Below, in pieces: positions 33,936 through 42,495 of a stretch of 64,000 nucleotides of DNA. The position numbers and the translations under genes were made by a program. Within the stretch, counting starts at the first letter, position 1, and every line of letters begins with the position of its first letter. The DNA is from Salegentibacter sp. 24 (GTDB lineage Bacteria > Bacteroidota > Bacteroidia > Flavobacteriales > Flavobacteriaceae): assembly GCF_004362395.1 (NCBI RefSeq), contig NZ_SNWE01000009.1:62001-126000 (forward strand), read 5' to 3'. The notes under the pieces are model-generated. The model ran no database searches. It saw only the letters and a list, made by a program, of their open reading frames with translations, and was not told the origin of the DNA.

Positions 33936-36671
33936 ATGGTATCTTTTATTTCAGAAGTTCTTAAGGAACTCATTTCTTCCGAAGAAAACATTTCAGAAAC
34001 TATTTTTATTCTGCCTAGCAAACGAGCAGGAAGTTTTTTGCTTAGAGAACTCTCCTTATTAAATAAAAAAAACTTATTTGCTCCGAAGGTTTATAGTATT
34101 GAGGAATTTACCGAGGTAATTTCTAAGGTCAAAACAGTGGACAATACAATCACCTTATTCGAATTTTACAATACCTATAAAGGCTTGACCCCCGTTGAAG
34201 AACAGGAAAATTTTGAAACCTTCACCGCCTGGGCACAAAGCCTAATCCACGATTTTAATGAGATTGATCGTTATTTAATCGATTATAAAAAGTTCTTTAA
34301 TTACTTAGCCGAAATCCAGGACTTAAAACATTGGTCAATCCAGGAGCCCAAAACAGAACTCATCAACAATTATTTGGCTTTTTGGAAAAGTCTACCCAAT
34401 TATTACGAAGCATTAAAGAATCAGTTACTTTCCAAAAGCACAGGTTATCAGGGTCTAATTTACCGTCTTGCTTCTGAAAATATTGCAGATTACGCTCTCC
34501 TCCATTCAAATAAACATGTTTTTATTGGTTTTAATGCACTAAATGCATCAGAACAGAAAATTGTTCAGCATTTGCTGGAAAAGAATCAGGCTGAGGTTTT
34601 TTGGGATCTTGATGAAGTTTTTTTGAAAGATCCTCAACACGAGGCTTCACTTTTTATAAATCAATATTTGAAAGACTGGCCTGTTTATAGGAATAAACAG
34701 CCAAAATTAAAAATAGACCAATACAGCAAACCCAAAAATATTCAAATTACCGGTGTTCCGAAAAACGTAGGTCAGGCTAAATATTTAGGAGAATTACTAG
34801 CTAACTTCGATGAAAAAGCACTTCAGGAAACAGCGGTGGTTCTGGGAGAGGAAGATCTATTATTACCGGTTTTAAACAGTTTGCCGCCCAATGTGAAAGA
34901 TTTAAATATCACGATGGGGTTTCCTCTCAAAAATGCACCAATCGCTTCGCTTTTTGACCGCCTGTTTCAGATTCATCAAAATACAGCAACAACGTATTAT
35001 TATAAAGATGTGATCTCGGTAATCAACCATCCTGCTTTAAACGAAATCTTAGATCAGGAAAGTGAATTTTTTATTGAAAAAATTCAAAGGGAAAACTCGG
35101 TAAACCTTTCGGAAAAAGACATTATAATCTCTTTTTCTGAAGAAGCAAACCCTTTAATAAAAGCTTGCTTTAATAGCTGGAATGATTCTCCGGGGAAAGC
35201 ATTAGCAGCTTTTCAGGAAATTATTACCGAGATTAAAATTCAGCTAAAACACAGCAAAAATAAGCTTGGTTTAGAATTTTTATATCATTTCCATGTACTA
35301 TTCAACAAACTGGAAAACCTCAATAGCAACTATCCGCATTTAAAAACCGTAAAATCGCTTTACCAGTTCTATAAAGAATTGATTAGTACCCAAAGTCTGG
35401 ATTTTCAAGGACGTCCATTTAAAGGCTTACAACTTATGGGAATGTTGGAATCAAGAGCCTTAGATTTTAAGAATGTGATTATTTGCTCCGTGAACGAGGG
35501 GGTTTTACCTTCTGGAAAATCAGGAAGTTCCTTTATTCCATTTGATTTAAAACAAACCTATAAATTGCCCACCTACAAAGAAAAAGACGCGGTTTATACA
35601 TATCATTTTTACCGTTTATTGCAACGTGCTTCAAATATTCATTTACTTTATAATACAGAAACCGATGGTTTAAATTCTGGTGAAAAAAGCAGGTTTCTCA
35701 CACAGCTGGAGATAGAAAAACAATCTGCACATCAATTGAAACACGTAACGGTAAGCCCAAAAGTCCCTTCGATTAAAAATGAACTTCGGGAAGTCATAAA
35801 AACACCGGAGATTATGGAGAAACTAAAATCTCTTGCTGGATACGGCTTCTCCCCGTCTGCTTTAACTTCCTACATTAGAAATCCAATAGATTTTTATCAA
35901 CAATACGTTTTAGAAGTAGGTGACCGGGAAGAGGTTGAGGAAACAGTGGCATACAATACTTTGGGAACTGTGGTACACGACAGTCTTGAAAAGTTCTATA
36001 AACCCCTTGAGAATAAACTATTAACCCCAGAAGACATTAAGGCTTTCAAAATGAGGGTTGAGGAAGAGATAAGGCTTCAGTTTAAACGATCTTATATGGA
36101 TGGCCCTGTAAATCAGGGAAAAAACTTACTGATTTTTGAAGTGGCCAAACGCTATCTACGCAATTTTCTAAACCTTGAACTAGAGCGCCTTAAAATCGAG
36201 AAGATTAAAATCCTAAAAATTGAGGAAAATTTAAAATCTGAAATTAAGATAGAGAAGCTTGATTTTCCGATATTTATGCGCGGAAAAGTTGATCGCGTAG
36301 AGAATACCAACGATGTCATCAGGATTATTGACTATAAAACCGGGAAGGTCACACAAGATAAAATGGAAATTGTAGATTGGGAAAATCTGACTTCAGATTA
36401 CGATAAATACAGCAAAAGTTTTCAAGTACTGGCTTACACTAAAATGATGATAGACCAAAATTTGCTCAGTTTACCGCTTGAAGCAGGCGTCATTTCATTC
36501 AAGAATTTAAAAAGCGGATTTCTGAAATTCGCCAAAAAAGACAAACCGCGAGCAAAAAATAAAGAAACCGCCATTGATGAGGCAATTCTTGAAGCATTTG
36601 AGGTAAAATTAAAGAAATTAATTACCGAAATTTGCGATCCAGAAATTCCGTTTAAAGAAAAAGAAATTTAA
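33936..36671 (+). CDS. addB: AddB-like PD-(D/E)XK nuclease
   Basis: This 911-residue protein resembles the AddB subunit of AddAB in its Bacteroidota form. The N terminus has IFILPSKRAGSFLLREL where other AddB proteins have a P-loop, so it probably cannot bind ATP there. The middle has ALDFKNVIICSVNEGVLP, a UvrD-like motif, and the C terminus has SPSALTSYIRNPIDFY and the nuclease motif with D786 (KVDRV), D799 and K801 (IIDYKTGKV). I see no iron-sulfur cysteine pattern around the nuclease. It is followed within six bases by an alpha/beta hydrolase gene. Confidence 0.85.
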   Translation: MVSFISEVLKELISSEENISETIFILPSKRAGSFLLRELSLLNKKNLFAPKVYSIEEFTEVISKVKTVDNTITLFEFYNTYKGLTPVEEQENFETFTAWAQSLIHDFNEIDRYLIDYKKFFNYLAEIQDLKHWSIQEPKTELINNYLAFWKSLPNYYEALKNQLLSKSTGYQGLIYRLASENIADYALLHSNKHVFIGFNALNASEQKIVQHLLEKNQAEVFWDLDEVFLKDPQHEASLFINQYLKDWPVYRNKQPKLKIDQYSKPKNIQITGVPKNVGQAKYLGELLANFDEKALQETAVVLGEEDLLLPVLNSLPPNVKDLNITMGFPLKNAPIASLFDRLFQIHQNTATTYYYKDVISVINHPALNEILDQESEFFIEKIQRENSVNLSEKDIIISFSEEANPLIKACFNSWNDSPGKALAAFQEIITEIKIQLKHSKNKLGLEFLYHFHVLFNKLENLNSNYPHLKTVKSLYQFYKELISTQSLDFQGRPFKGLQLMGMLESRALDFKNVIICSVNEGVLPSGKSGSSFIPFDLKQTYKLPTYKEKDAVYTYHFYRLLQRASNIHLLYNTETDGLNSGEKSRFLTQLEIEKQSAHQLKHVTVSPKVPSIKNELREVIKTPEIMEKLKSLAGYGFSPSALTSYIRNPIDFYQQYVLEVGDREEVEETVAYNTLGTVVHDSLEKFYKPLENKLLTPEDIKAFKMRVEEEIRLQFKRSYMDGPVNQGKNLLIFEVAKRYLRNFLNLELERLKIEKIKILKIEENLKSEIKIEKLDFPIFMRGKVDRVENTNDVIRIIDYKTGKVTQDKMEIVDWENLTSDYDKYSKSFQVLAYTKMMIDQNLLSLPLEAGVISFKNLKSGFLKFAKKDKPRAKNKETAIDEAILEAFEVKLKKLITEICDPEIPFKEKEI

Positions 36672-36677
36672 AAGCCT

Positions 36678-37586
36678 ATGGAAATTACTAAAAGAACTAA
36701 CCTTACAATTGATGGGAAACATAATAAACCCATCCTTATTGATCTGATTTTTAATGACGATAAAAAACCAAAGCCAATAGTGATTTTCTGTCACGGTTAT
36801 AAAGGTTTTAAAGATTGGGGCGCTTGGGACAAAATGGGAGAATTTTATGCCGAAAAAGGCTATTTTTTTGTGAAATTCAATTTCTCACACAATGGCACTT
36901 CTCCTGAAAGTCCAACTGAATTTCTAAATATTGAAGCCTTTGGAGATAATAATTACATCAAGGAGTTAGATGATTTACAATCTGTTATAGATTGGGTATT
37001 AACTCCAGATTTTAATGAGGCACAACAAATAGACGCGACAAGTATCAATTTAATTGGTCACTCTCGCGGGGGTGCAATTGCAATCATTAAAGCCGCTGAG
37101 GAAGAAAGAATTGATAAATTAATAACCCTTGCCGCAGTAAGTGATTTTGCTTCACGTTTTCCAAAGGAAAAGGAACTTGAAGCCTGGGAAAAAAAAGGCG
37201 TACAATATATAAAGAACACCAGAACGGGACAGCAATTACCGCATCATTACCAGTTTTATAGAAATTTTAGAGAGAATAGAGAGCGATTAAATATTCAAAA
37301 GTCCACCAAAAAACTAGATATACCTCACTTTATTGCTCACGGTAGTAATGACACCACGGTTTCCATTGCTGATGCTGGAAATTTATTTGAGTGGAGTGCG
37401 ATCTCAAAATTATTACTAGTCGAAAATGCCGATCATGTTTTTGGTATTTCCCACCCCTGGAATAAAAACGAATTAACAAAAGAATTTCAGCATGTTCTCA
37501 ACAGAACTTCCGAGTTTTTGGCTGCCAGCGTTCAGGATTTAAAAGATGAATATCTGGATAATGATGAAGCTAATTCTGATTCGTAA
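36678..37586 (+). CDS. Alpha/beta hydrolase
   Basis: The 302-residue product has the oxyanion-loop region FCHGYKGFKDWG (37-48), nucleophile S129 in IGHSRGG, an acidic residue in AHGSNDTTV and the catalytic His in NADHVFG. It is of the dienelactone hydrolase or esterase type; the substrate is unknown. No signal peptide is present. It starts six bases after addB and probably shares its message; the functional link, if any, is unclear. A strong terminator follows. Confidence 0.85.
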   Translation: MEITKRTNLTIDGKHNKPILIDLIFNDDKKPKPIVIFCHGYKGFKDWGAWDKMGEFYAEKGYFFVKFNFSHNGTSPESPTEFLNIEAFGDNNYIKELDDLQSVIDWVLTPDFNEAQQIDATSINLIGHSRGGAIAIIKAAEEERIDKLITLAAVSDFASRFPKEKELEAWEKKGVQYIKNTRTGQQLPHHYQFYRNFRENRERLNIQKSTKKLDIPHFIAHGSNDTTVSIADAGNLFEWSAISKLLLVENADHVFGISHPWNKNELTKEFQHVLNRTSEFLAASVQDLKDEYLDNDEANSDS

Positions 37587-37608
37587 TCTTATTGAAAAGT
37601 TTATACGG

Positions 37609-37645
37609 AAAACTGTCTTTATTGAATTTTAAGACAGTTTTTTTG
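37609..37645 (+). terminator. Terminator of the addB-hydrolase unit
   Basis: AAAACTGTCTT (37609-37619) pairs with AAGACAGTTTT (37631-37641) around an 11-base loop, followed by a T run. Confidence 0.8.
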
Positions 37646-37656
37646 TTTTTAGACAC

Positions 37657-37679
37657 AAAAAAACCACCGCGAACGGTGG
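37657..37679 (-). terminator. Terminator of the tRNA-Ala gene
   Basis: On the minus strand CCACCG, a TTCG loop and CGGTGG are followed by seven T residues, just after the 3' end of the tRNA. Confidence 0.8.
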
Positions 37680-37684
37680 CTTTG

Positions 37685-37758
37685 TGGAGAATATCGGAGT
37701 CGAACCGATGACCTTTTGGCTGCCAGCCAAACGCTCTAGCCAGCTGAGCTAATCCCCC
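37685..37758 (-). tRNA. tRNA-Ala (anticodon GGC)
   Basis: The minus strand folds into a full cloverleaf: a 7-bp acceptor stem starting GGGGGAT, a D arm GCTC/GAGC, an anticodon arm TTTGG/CCAAA with loop CTGGCAG, and a T arm ATCGG/CCGAT with loop TTCGACT. The anticodon GGC (37722-37724) reads the alanine codon GCC. The acceptor has the G3-U70 wobble pair that alanyl-tRNA synthetase recognises, which confirms the identity. The 3' CCA is not encoded. It has its own promoter and terminator. Confidence 0.95.
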
Positions 37759-37768
37759 AATAGGAAGG

Positions 37769-37797
37769 CAAATGTAATAATTTTCTGTAAATTCCAA
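37769..37797 (-). promoter_or_regulatory. Promoter of tRNA-Ala
   Basis: On the minus strand TACATTTG (37769-37776) matches TAnnTTTG fully, with TTG (37795-37797) 18 bases upstream and a TTTG at 37800-37803. Transcription would start a few bases before the mature tRNA. Confidence 0.65.
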
Positions 37798-37829
37798 CAC
37801 AAACTTTTATTTATTATTTCCAAATAAAA

Positions 37830-38336
37830 ATGATTAGAAAAGCAGTTCCACACGATATTGACCAAATCAAAAAACTAACTGAAGCCTGTGCTGTGGCCCT
37901 TGAGAAGCAAAATATTTTCCAGTGGAATAGTAATTATCCTTCGCGGGAGAAGCTTAAAGAGGATATTCTTAGAGAAGAATTGTTCGTTTACGAATTAAAG
38001 CATTGTATTATCGCAATAATGGTACTTACCCCGAACATGGATAAAGTATATCACCACATAAACTGGCTTACCGAAACAAATAAAAATCTATACATCCACA
38101 GGCTGGCTACACATCCCGAATACTGGGGACAGGGTTATGCCAGGAAATTGATGGATTATGCTGAGGAAATTGCAGAAAACCAAAAATTCACTTCTGTAAG
38201 ACTAGATACCTTTAGTGAAAATCTTCGAAATCAAACATTTTATAACAAACGAGGTTATAAAAAACTTGGCGATGTCTATTTTCCACATAAGAATGAAGCG
38301 GCCTTTCATTGCTACGAAAAACCAATAGGTAAATAG
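37830..38336 (+). CDS. GNAT-family N-acetyltransferase
   Basis: This 168-residue protein has the GNAT core: IHRLATHPEYWGQGYARKLMDYAEE, with the acetyl-CoA loop WGQGYARKL, and the downstream strand VRLDTFSENLRNQTFYNKRGYKKLG that marks the substrate-side Tyr. The acceptor is unknown. It is divergent from the tRNA gene. The 80 bases that follow to the MATE gene hold no clear terminator. Confidence 0.88.
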   Translation: MIRKAVPHDIDQIKKLTEACAVALEKQNIFQWNSNYPSREKLKEDILREELFVYELKHCIIAIMVLTPNMDKVYHHINWLTETNKNLYIHRLATHPEYWGQGYARKLMDYAEEIAENQKFTSVRLDTFSENLRNQTFYNKRGYKKLGDVYFPHKNEAAFHCYEKPIGK

Positions 38337-38416
38337 AACAAAAATCTAAAATAATTAAAACTTCCATTAGTCTTATTACAAAGCCTTCTATATTTGCTGC
38401 TGTAAATTAAACAGGT

Positions 38417-39745
38417 TTGGAATCATCCGTTAGTTTTCGAAATATAAACAGTATCGCCATTCCTGCCATTATCGCTGGAATCGCCGAACCTTTGATCTCT
38501 TTGACCGATATCGCTGTAATTGGAAACGTGGAGAAAAACTCGGTAGAAGCTCTTGCAGCTGCAGGTCTTGTTGGGTCTTTTCTTTCTGCTATAATTTGGA
38601 TTGTAGCTCAGACTAAAACCGCAATTTCTGCCATTGTTTCCCAACACCTAGGAGCTAACCGAATTCATGCAGTAAAAACGCTTATTCCGCAGGCCATATA
38701 CTTTAATTTTGTCTTCAGTCTGGTAATATATTTTACTACCGCTCTTTTTGCTCAGGCAATCTTCAGCGCCTACAATGCTGAAGGTTTAATTCTGCGTTAT
38801 TCCGAGGAATATTATCAAATTCGTGCGCTAGGATATCCGTTAACTTTGGTGACTTTTGCCATTTTTGGTGTCTTTCGTGGGCTCCAGAATACACTTTGGG
38901 CTATGAAATGTAGTCTAGCGGGTGCCGCAGTAAATGTTGTTCTGGATTTCCTCCTGGTCTACGGTATTGAGGGACTTATTCCTGCTTTACATCTTAAAGG
39001 TGCTGCTTATGCCAGCCTTGCAGCACAAGCAACAATGCTTATAATGGCATTATGGTTTTTTTACAAAAAAACCCCCTTTCATTTAAAACTAAGTTTTGTA
39101 ATTAACCCGCGCTTAAAAGGGCTGCTACTTATGGCCGGTAATCTATTTGTTAGAACTGCGGCTTTAAATTTTGCCATCTATTTGGCAAATGCCTACGCTA
39201 CCGATTACGGAAAAAACTATATCGCTGCCCAAAGTATTTTGATGAATATATGGCTGTTTTTTAGCTTCTTTATTGATGGTTATGCTAATGCTGGAAACGC
39301 AATTGGTGGAAAACTTCTCGGTGCCAGAGACTACAGAAATTTATGGCAGCTCAGTAAAAAAATAAGCAAATATGCTGTGTTGATCGCATTTATGTTAATT
39401 GTCATGTGCGTATTTTTCTATAATCAAATTGGCATGGTTTTTAACAAAGACATGGCGGTGCTGGCATTATTTTCATCAGTGTTTTGGATTGTATTGCTAA
39501 TGCAACCAGTAAATGCTATAGCATTTATGTTTGATGGTATTTTTAAGGGTCTTGGAGAAGCAAAATACCTTAGAAACTTACTTCTTGTGGCCACTTTTCT
39601 TGGCTTCACTCCTGCTCTGTTGATTTCTGATTATTTCGGATTAAAACTCCATGGAATCTGGCTTGCCTTTTTTGTATGGATGCTAATTCGAAGTGTAGGC
39701 TTAGTGATTAAATTCCGAAGGAAATACTTACACAAAGAAGTCTGA
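38417..39745 (+). CDS. MATE-family efflux transporter (DinF-like)
   Basis: The 442-residue product has about 12 hydrophobic helices in two homologous halves, with NSIAIPAIIAGIAEPLISLTD at the start and MAGNLFVRTAALNFAIYLAN opening the second half. That is the MATE fold, DinF branch, which exports cationic compounds using sodium or protons. The start is TTG 38417; no ATG precedes the first helix in frame. The substrate is unknown. Confidence 0.88.
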   Translation: MESSVSFRNINSIAIPAIIAGIAEPLISLTDIAVIGNVEKNSVEALAAAGLVGSFLSAIIWIVAQTKTAISAIVSQHLGANRIHAVKTLIPQAIYFNFVFSLVIYFTTALFAQAIFSAYNAEGLILRYSEEYYQIRALGYPLTLVTFAIFGVFRGLQNTLWAMKCSLAGAAVNVVLDFLLVYGIEGLIPALHLKGAAYASLAAQATMLIMALWFFYKKTPFHLKLSFVINPRLKGLLLMAGNLFVRTAALNFAIYLANAYATDYGKNYIAAQSILMNIWLFFSFFIDGYANAGNAIGGKLLGARDYRNLWQLSKKISKYAVLIAFMLIVMCVFFYNQIGMVFNKDMAVLALFSSVFWIVLLMQPVNAIAFMFDGIFKGLGEAKYLRNLLLVATFLGFTPALLISDYFGLKLHGIWLAFFVWMLIRSVGLVIKFRRKYLHKEV

Positions 39746-39842
39746 TTTTTTCGGTTTAGTCTCCCTGGGTCCTTTTTAGCTTATATTTAAACTGAAACAG
39801 GATATTTCATTTTAATCTTTTTAAATTTGGCTATTCAGTTAA

Positions 39843-40625
39843 ATGAAAAGTCATTTTATGTCAACATCACGAGAAAACGGGAGTTTATACACCAACATTG
39901 AAAATGGAATTGCACATCTGGAATTTGGTCACCCAGCCAGTAATTCATTTCCCTCAGAGCTTTTAAACCGCCTTGAGAAAGAATTTGAAAACTTATCTGA
40001 AGACAATAGCGTAAAAGTGATTTTATTGAAGTCCGAAGGAGAAAAAGCTTTTTGCGCCGGTGCTTCTTTTGATGAGCTGGTAGCTATTGAAACCATGCAG
40101 GCGGGAAAATTATTCTTCTCAGGTTTTGCCAAGGTTTTAAATGCAATGCGAAAATGTAAAAAACTAATCGTAGGCCGAATTCAGGGAAAAACCGTTGGCG
40201 GTGGAGTTGGATTGGTTTCGGCCTGCGATTATGCGATGGCTACAGATGCTGCAGCAGTGAAACTTTCAGAAATCAGTATAGGAATAGGTCCGTTTGTCAT
40301 TGCCCCCGCAGTTGAACGTAAAATTGGTGTTGGTGCGCTAGCCGAATTAAGCCTGGCAGCCCACGAATGGAAAAACGCTTATTGGGCAAAAGAAAAAGGG
40401 CTTTACGCACGTGTATTTGAGAATTTAAAAGATTTAGATAAGGAAATAGCACTTTTTACCGAAAAACTAGCTTCTTACAATCCCGAAGCACTTTATGAAA
40501 TGAAAAAAATGTTCTGGAAAGATACCGATCACTGGGAAAAATTACTTTCTGAAAGAGCAGCAATTTCAGGAGAGTTGGTTCTTTCTGATTTCACTAAAAC
40601 AGCTTTGAAGAAATATAAAAAATAA
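39843..40625 (+). CDS. Enoyl-CoA hydratase/isomerase family protein
   Basis: The 260-residue product has the crotonase fold: the first oxyanion-hole stretch KAFCAGASFDELVA, the second GKTVGGGVGLVSACDYAMAT, then LSEISIGIGPFVIAPAVERKIG. The usual two catalytic Glu residues of hydratases are not clearly both present (the second region reads EISIGIGP), so it may be an isomerase or hydrolase rather than a classical hydratase. It starts at ATG 39843, or possibly ATG 39858. No beta-oxidation genes lie nearby. Confidence 0.85.
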   Translation: MKSHFMSTSRENGSLYTNIENGIAHLEFGHPASNSFPSELLNRLEKEFENLSEDNSVKVILLKSEGEKAFCAGASFDELVAIETMQAGKLFFSGFAKVLNAMRKCKKLIVGRIQGKTVGGGVGLVSACDYAMATDAAAVKLSEISIGIGPFVIAPAVERKIGVGALAELSLAAHEWKNAYWAKEKGLYARVFENLKDLDKEIALFTEKLASYNPEALYEMKKMFWKDTDHWEKLLSERAAISGELVLSDFTKTALKKYKK

Positions 40626-40898
40626 ATGAAAACAGAGGGTGGAATTCGGGATTAAGGAATTCCTACGGGCAATTTTATCGCCGAAAATTTCTTTTTGCTT
40701 TTACGCTGATTTCTCATCGTTGAAAGTCCATTTTTCTTCGAACATCTTAAAAAAATCAGAAGAATTAAGCTTTAGAATAAAAAAATTCCGGGCTTGCCGC
40801 TTCACGAGGGTTTAGAGGTTGCAGATTGAACTAAATTAGCATCGCTATAACATATTTTTAGGAGAGAAAAGCTTAATTTCCATCTTAGAAAATAATTT

Positions 40899-41087
40899 AT
40901 GATTTCACCACAAGAACATCTACCACAAGATCGACCTGCAACCAGGGAAGAACAATGGGGTTTCACCATTTGGGAATTTATAGCCGATAATTGGCTTTAC
41001 CTTATGGGTATAGTACTCATTCTTGCTATCTTTCTATACTCACGCTACAACTGGAGAAGAAGGCAGCAGAAAAATCGTATGAATTAA
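40899..41087 (+). CDS. Small single-span membrane protein
   Basis: A 62-residue protein with a polar N terminus (MISPQEHLPQDRPATREEQW), one hydrophobic helix (about residues 33-50, LYLMGIVLILAIFLYSRY) and a basic tail WRRRQQKNR that suggests the tail stays in the cytoplasm. I do not recognise a family. Its stop overlaps the ATG of a second tiny membrane protein (TAATG), which strongly supports both being real. The 273 bases upstream hold no other gene; a TAAATTAG box at 40832-40839 may be its promoter. Confidence 0.65.
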   Translation: MISPQEHLPQDRPATREEQWGFTIWEFIADNWLYLMGIVLILAIFLYSRYNWRRRQQKNRMN

Positions 41088-41197
41088 TGGGAGAAAATAC
41101 TTGGGAGTTTTTAAGTTTTCTTAGTGGAATGGGGTTCTGGTTAATTTTAGCGATCATATTAATAGCAGTTGTGCTTTATAAAAAATTCAAAAAATAA
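41087..41197 (+). CDS. 36-residue single-span membrane protein
   Basis: Starting at ATG 41087, inside the stop of the previous gene, this frame encodes MGENTWEFLSFLSGMGFW, one hydrophobic helix (IIL-rich, about residues 16-30) and the basic end KKFKK. The frame is open further upstream to 40991 but overlaps the 62-residue gene there. The same plan (acidic/Trp-rich start, one helix, basic end) as its neighbour suggests they work as a pair, perhaps as subunits or modulators of a larger membrane protein. No function is known. Confidence 0.6.
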   Translation: MGENTWEFLSFLSGMGFWLILAIILIAVVLYKKFKK

Positions 41198-41860
41198 CTA
41201 CCTGGTTTTCAACCAACCTGTAATACTTAACCTGGCGGTTTTTACCGGTTTCACCTCGTGTTCCAGCACCTGACTTTCAAAGATTACTACGCGACCGGGC
41301 ATAGGATAAATCGATTTATAAATCTCAAGGTCATTTTCTTGAGAATAAATTACCAGTTCCCCTCCATTCTCGGGTTTCCAGTCTTCTTCATTCAAGTAGC
41401 AAACTAAAGAGAGCTTTCTTCTCCCATCATTCTGAAATGTATCCAAATGCCGTTGATAAAAAGTTCCTTCAGGATAAAGTGCGTAATGGAATTCTTTGGT
41501 TAAAATTCCCAGAAAACAGGTTTTATTCAAATATTCAACCAAAGAATTGATTTTGGTAAAAAAAAGTTTTTCAGCTTCTCCGCCTTCAGCTTCATTGAGC
41601 CATAGAATGAAATCCCCACGGATTGATTTTGCTACAACTTCATTTGTTTTATTGCCAATTGCAGCCTTCTTGAATTGCGATTCCTCAAACTTTGCTTTTA
41701 ATGAATCCCGCAGCATTGCAACTTCTTCTAAATCAAAAAAATCATCTACAATACAATACTGGTGATCCACCAAATTGGTAATAATCTTTTCGTAAAATGG
41801 ATTTTCTTTAAAATCCAGTTGTTCAAAAAGCTCGATAGTATTCTTTGATTCCATTTTCAA
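41198..41860 (-). CDS. 2-oxoglutarate and Fe(II)-dependent oxygenase, prolyl-4-hydroxylase type
   Basis: The 220-residue product has the iron triad H138-x-D140 (YQRHLDTF) and H201 (VLEHEV), with R210 (TARLSITGW) to bind 2-oxoglutarate. The WKPENGGELVIY and GRVVIFESQ stretches are typical of the P4H-like branch. Substrates in bacteria include ribosomal proteins and elongation factor Tu, but this one cannot be assigned. It ends immediately after the tiny membrane-protein gene on the other strand, with no room for a separate terminator. Confidence 0.87.
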   Translation of the reverse strand: MKMESKNTIELFEQLDFKENPFYEKIITNLVDHQYCIVDDFFDLEEVAMLRDSLKAKFEESQFKKAAIGNKTNEVVAKSIRGDFILWLNEAEGGEAEKLFFTKINSLVEYLNKTCFLGILTKEFHYALYPEGTFYQRHLDTFQNDGRRKLSLVCYLNEEDWKPENGGELVIYSQENDLEIYKSIYPMPGRVVIFESQVLEHEVKPVKTARLSITGWLKTR

Positions 41861-41930
41861 ATTAAAAAAGTGAACAAATATACAATAGAAAGTTATTTAT
41901 GCAGTCAAAAATTTTACCGCTAAAAACCAT

Positions 41931-41938
41931 TAACTTTG
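41931..41938 (+). promoter_or_regulatory. -7 box of queD
   Basis: TAACTTTG is a full match to TAnnTTTG, 16 bases before the queD ATG. No exact TTG is present at -33. Confidence 0.55.
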
Positions 41939-41954
41939 CAAAAAATAAGCTGCA

Positions 41955-42410
41955 ATGAGCAAGATTAGGATTACTAAAAAGTTTTCTTTTGAAACCGGCC
42001 ACGCCCTATACGGATACGACGGTAAATGCCGAAATGTACACGGTCACAGCTACAAACTTAGTGTTTGTGTTATTGGCGAACCTATTACTGATAAAAATAA
42101 CGTAAAGTTCGGAATGGTCATAGATTTTGGGGATCTTAAAAAGATCGTAAAAACTGAAATTGTAGATAGATTTGACCACGCCACAGTTTTCAATAGGAAC
42201 ACTCCACATCTGGAATTGGCTGAGGAATTAAAAAATCGCGGTCATCATGTTATACTCGTGGAATACCAGCCTACCAGCGAAAATATGGTGGTTGATTTTG
42301 CTGAAAAAATCCAGAGACATTTGCCAGACCATATAAAACTTCATTCGCTAAAACTTCAGGAAACTGAATCCAGTTTTGCGCAATGGTGCGCAAGTGACCA
42401 GGTCCAGTAA
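41955..42410 (+). CDS. queD: 6-carboxytetrahydropterin synthase
   Basis: QueD turns dihydroneopterin triphosphate into 6-carboxytetrahydropterin on the path to queuosine. The 151-residue product has the zinc ligands H16 (ETGHAL), H29 and H31 (NVHGHSY), the catalytic C25 (GKCRNVHGH), and the C-terminal LQETESSFAQW, whose Glu binds the pterin. No other queuosine gene is in the window. The related PTPS-type enzyme of biopterin synthesis is the main alternative; the CxxxHGH spacing favours QueD. Confidence 0.9.
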   Translation: MSKIRITKKFSFETGHALYGYDGKCRNVHGHSYKLSVCVIGEPITDKNNVKFGMVIDFGDLKKIVKTEIVDRFDHATVFNRNTPHLELAEELKNRGHHVILVEYQPTSENMVVDFAEKIQRHLPDHIKLHSLKLQETESSFAQWCASDQVQ

Positions 42411-42495
42411 TATACCTGGGTAGGAAAGCTAATTGAATTTTAACCCCTTTAAGCCTTATTAAAATATTTATCTTTACAGCTTAGAACAGTAATTT

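Noticed and set aside
40641-40663. GGAATTC inverted repeat after the enoyl-CoA hydratase-type gene as a terminator
   Set aside because: The stem is short, the loop is long for it, and no T run follows on either strand.
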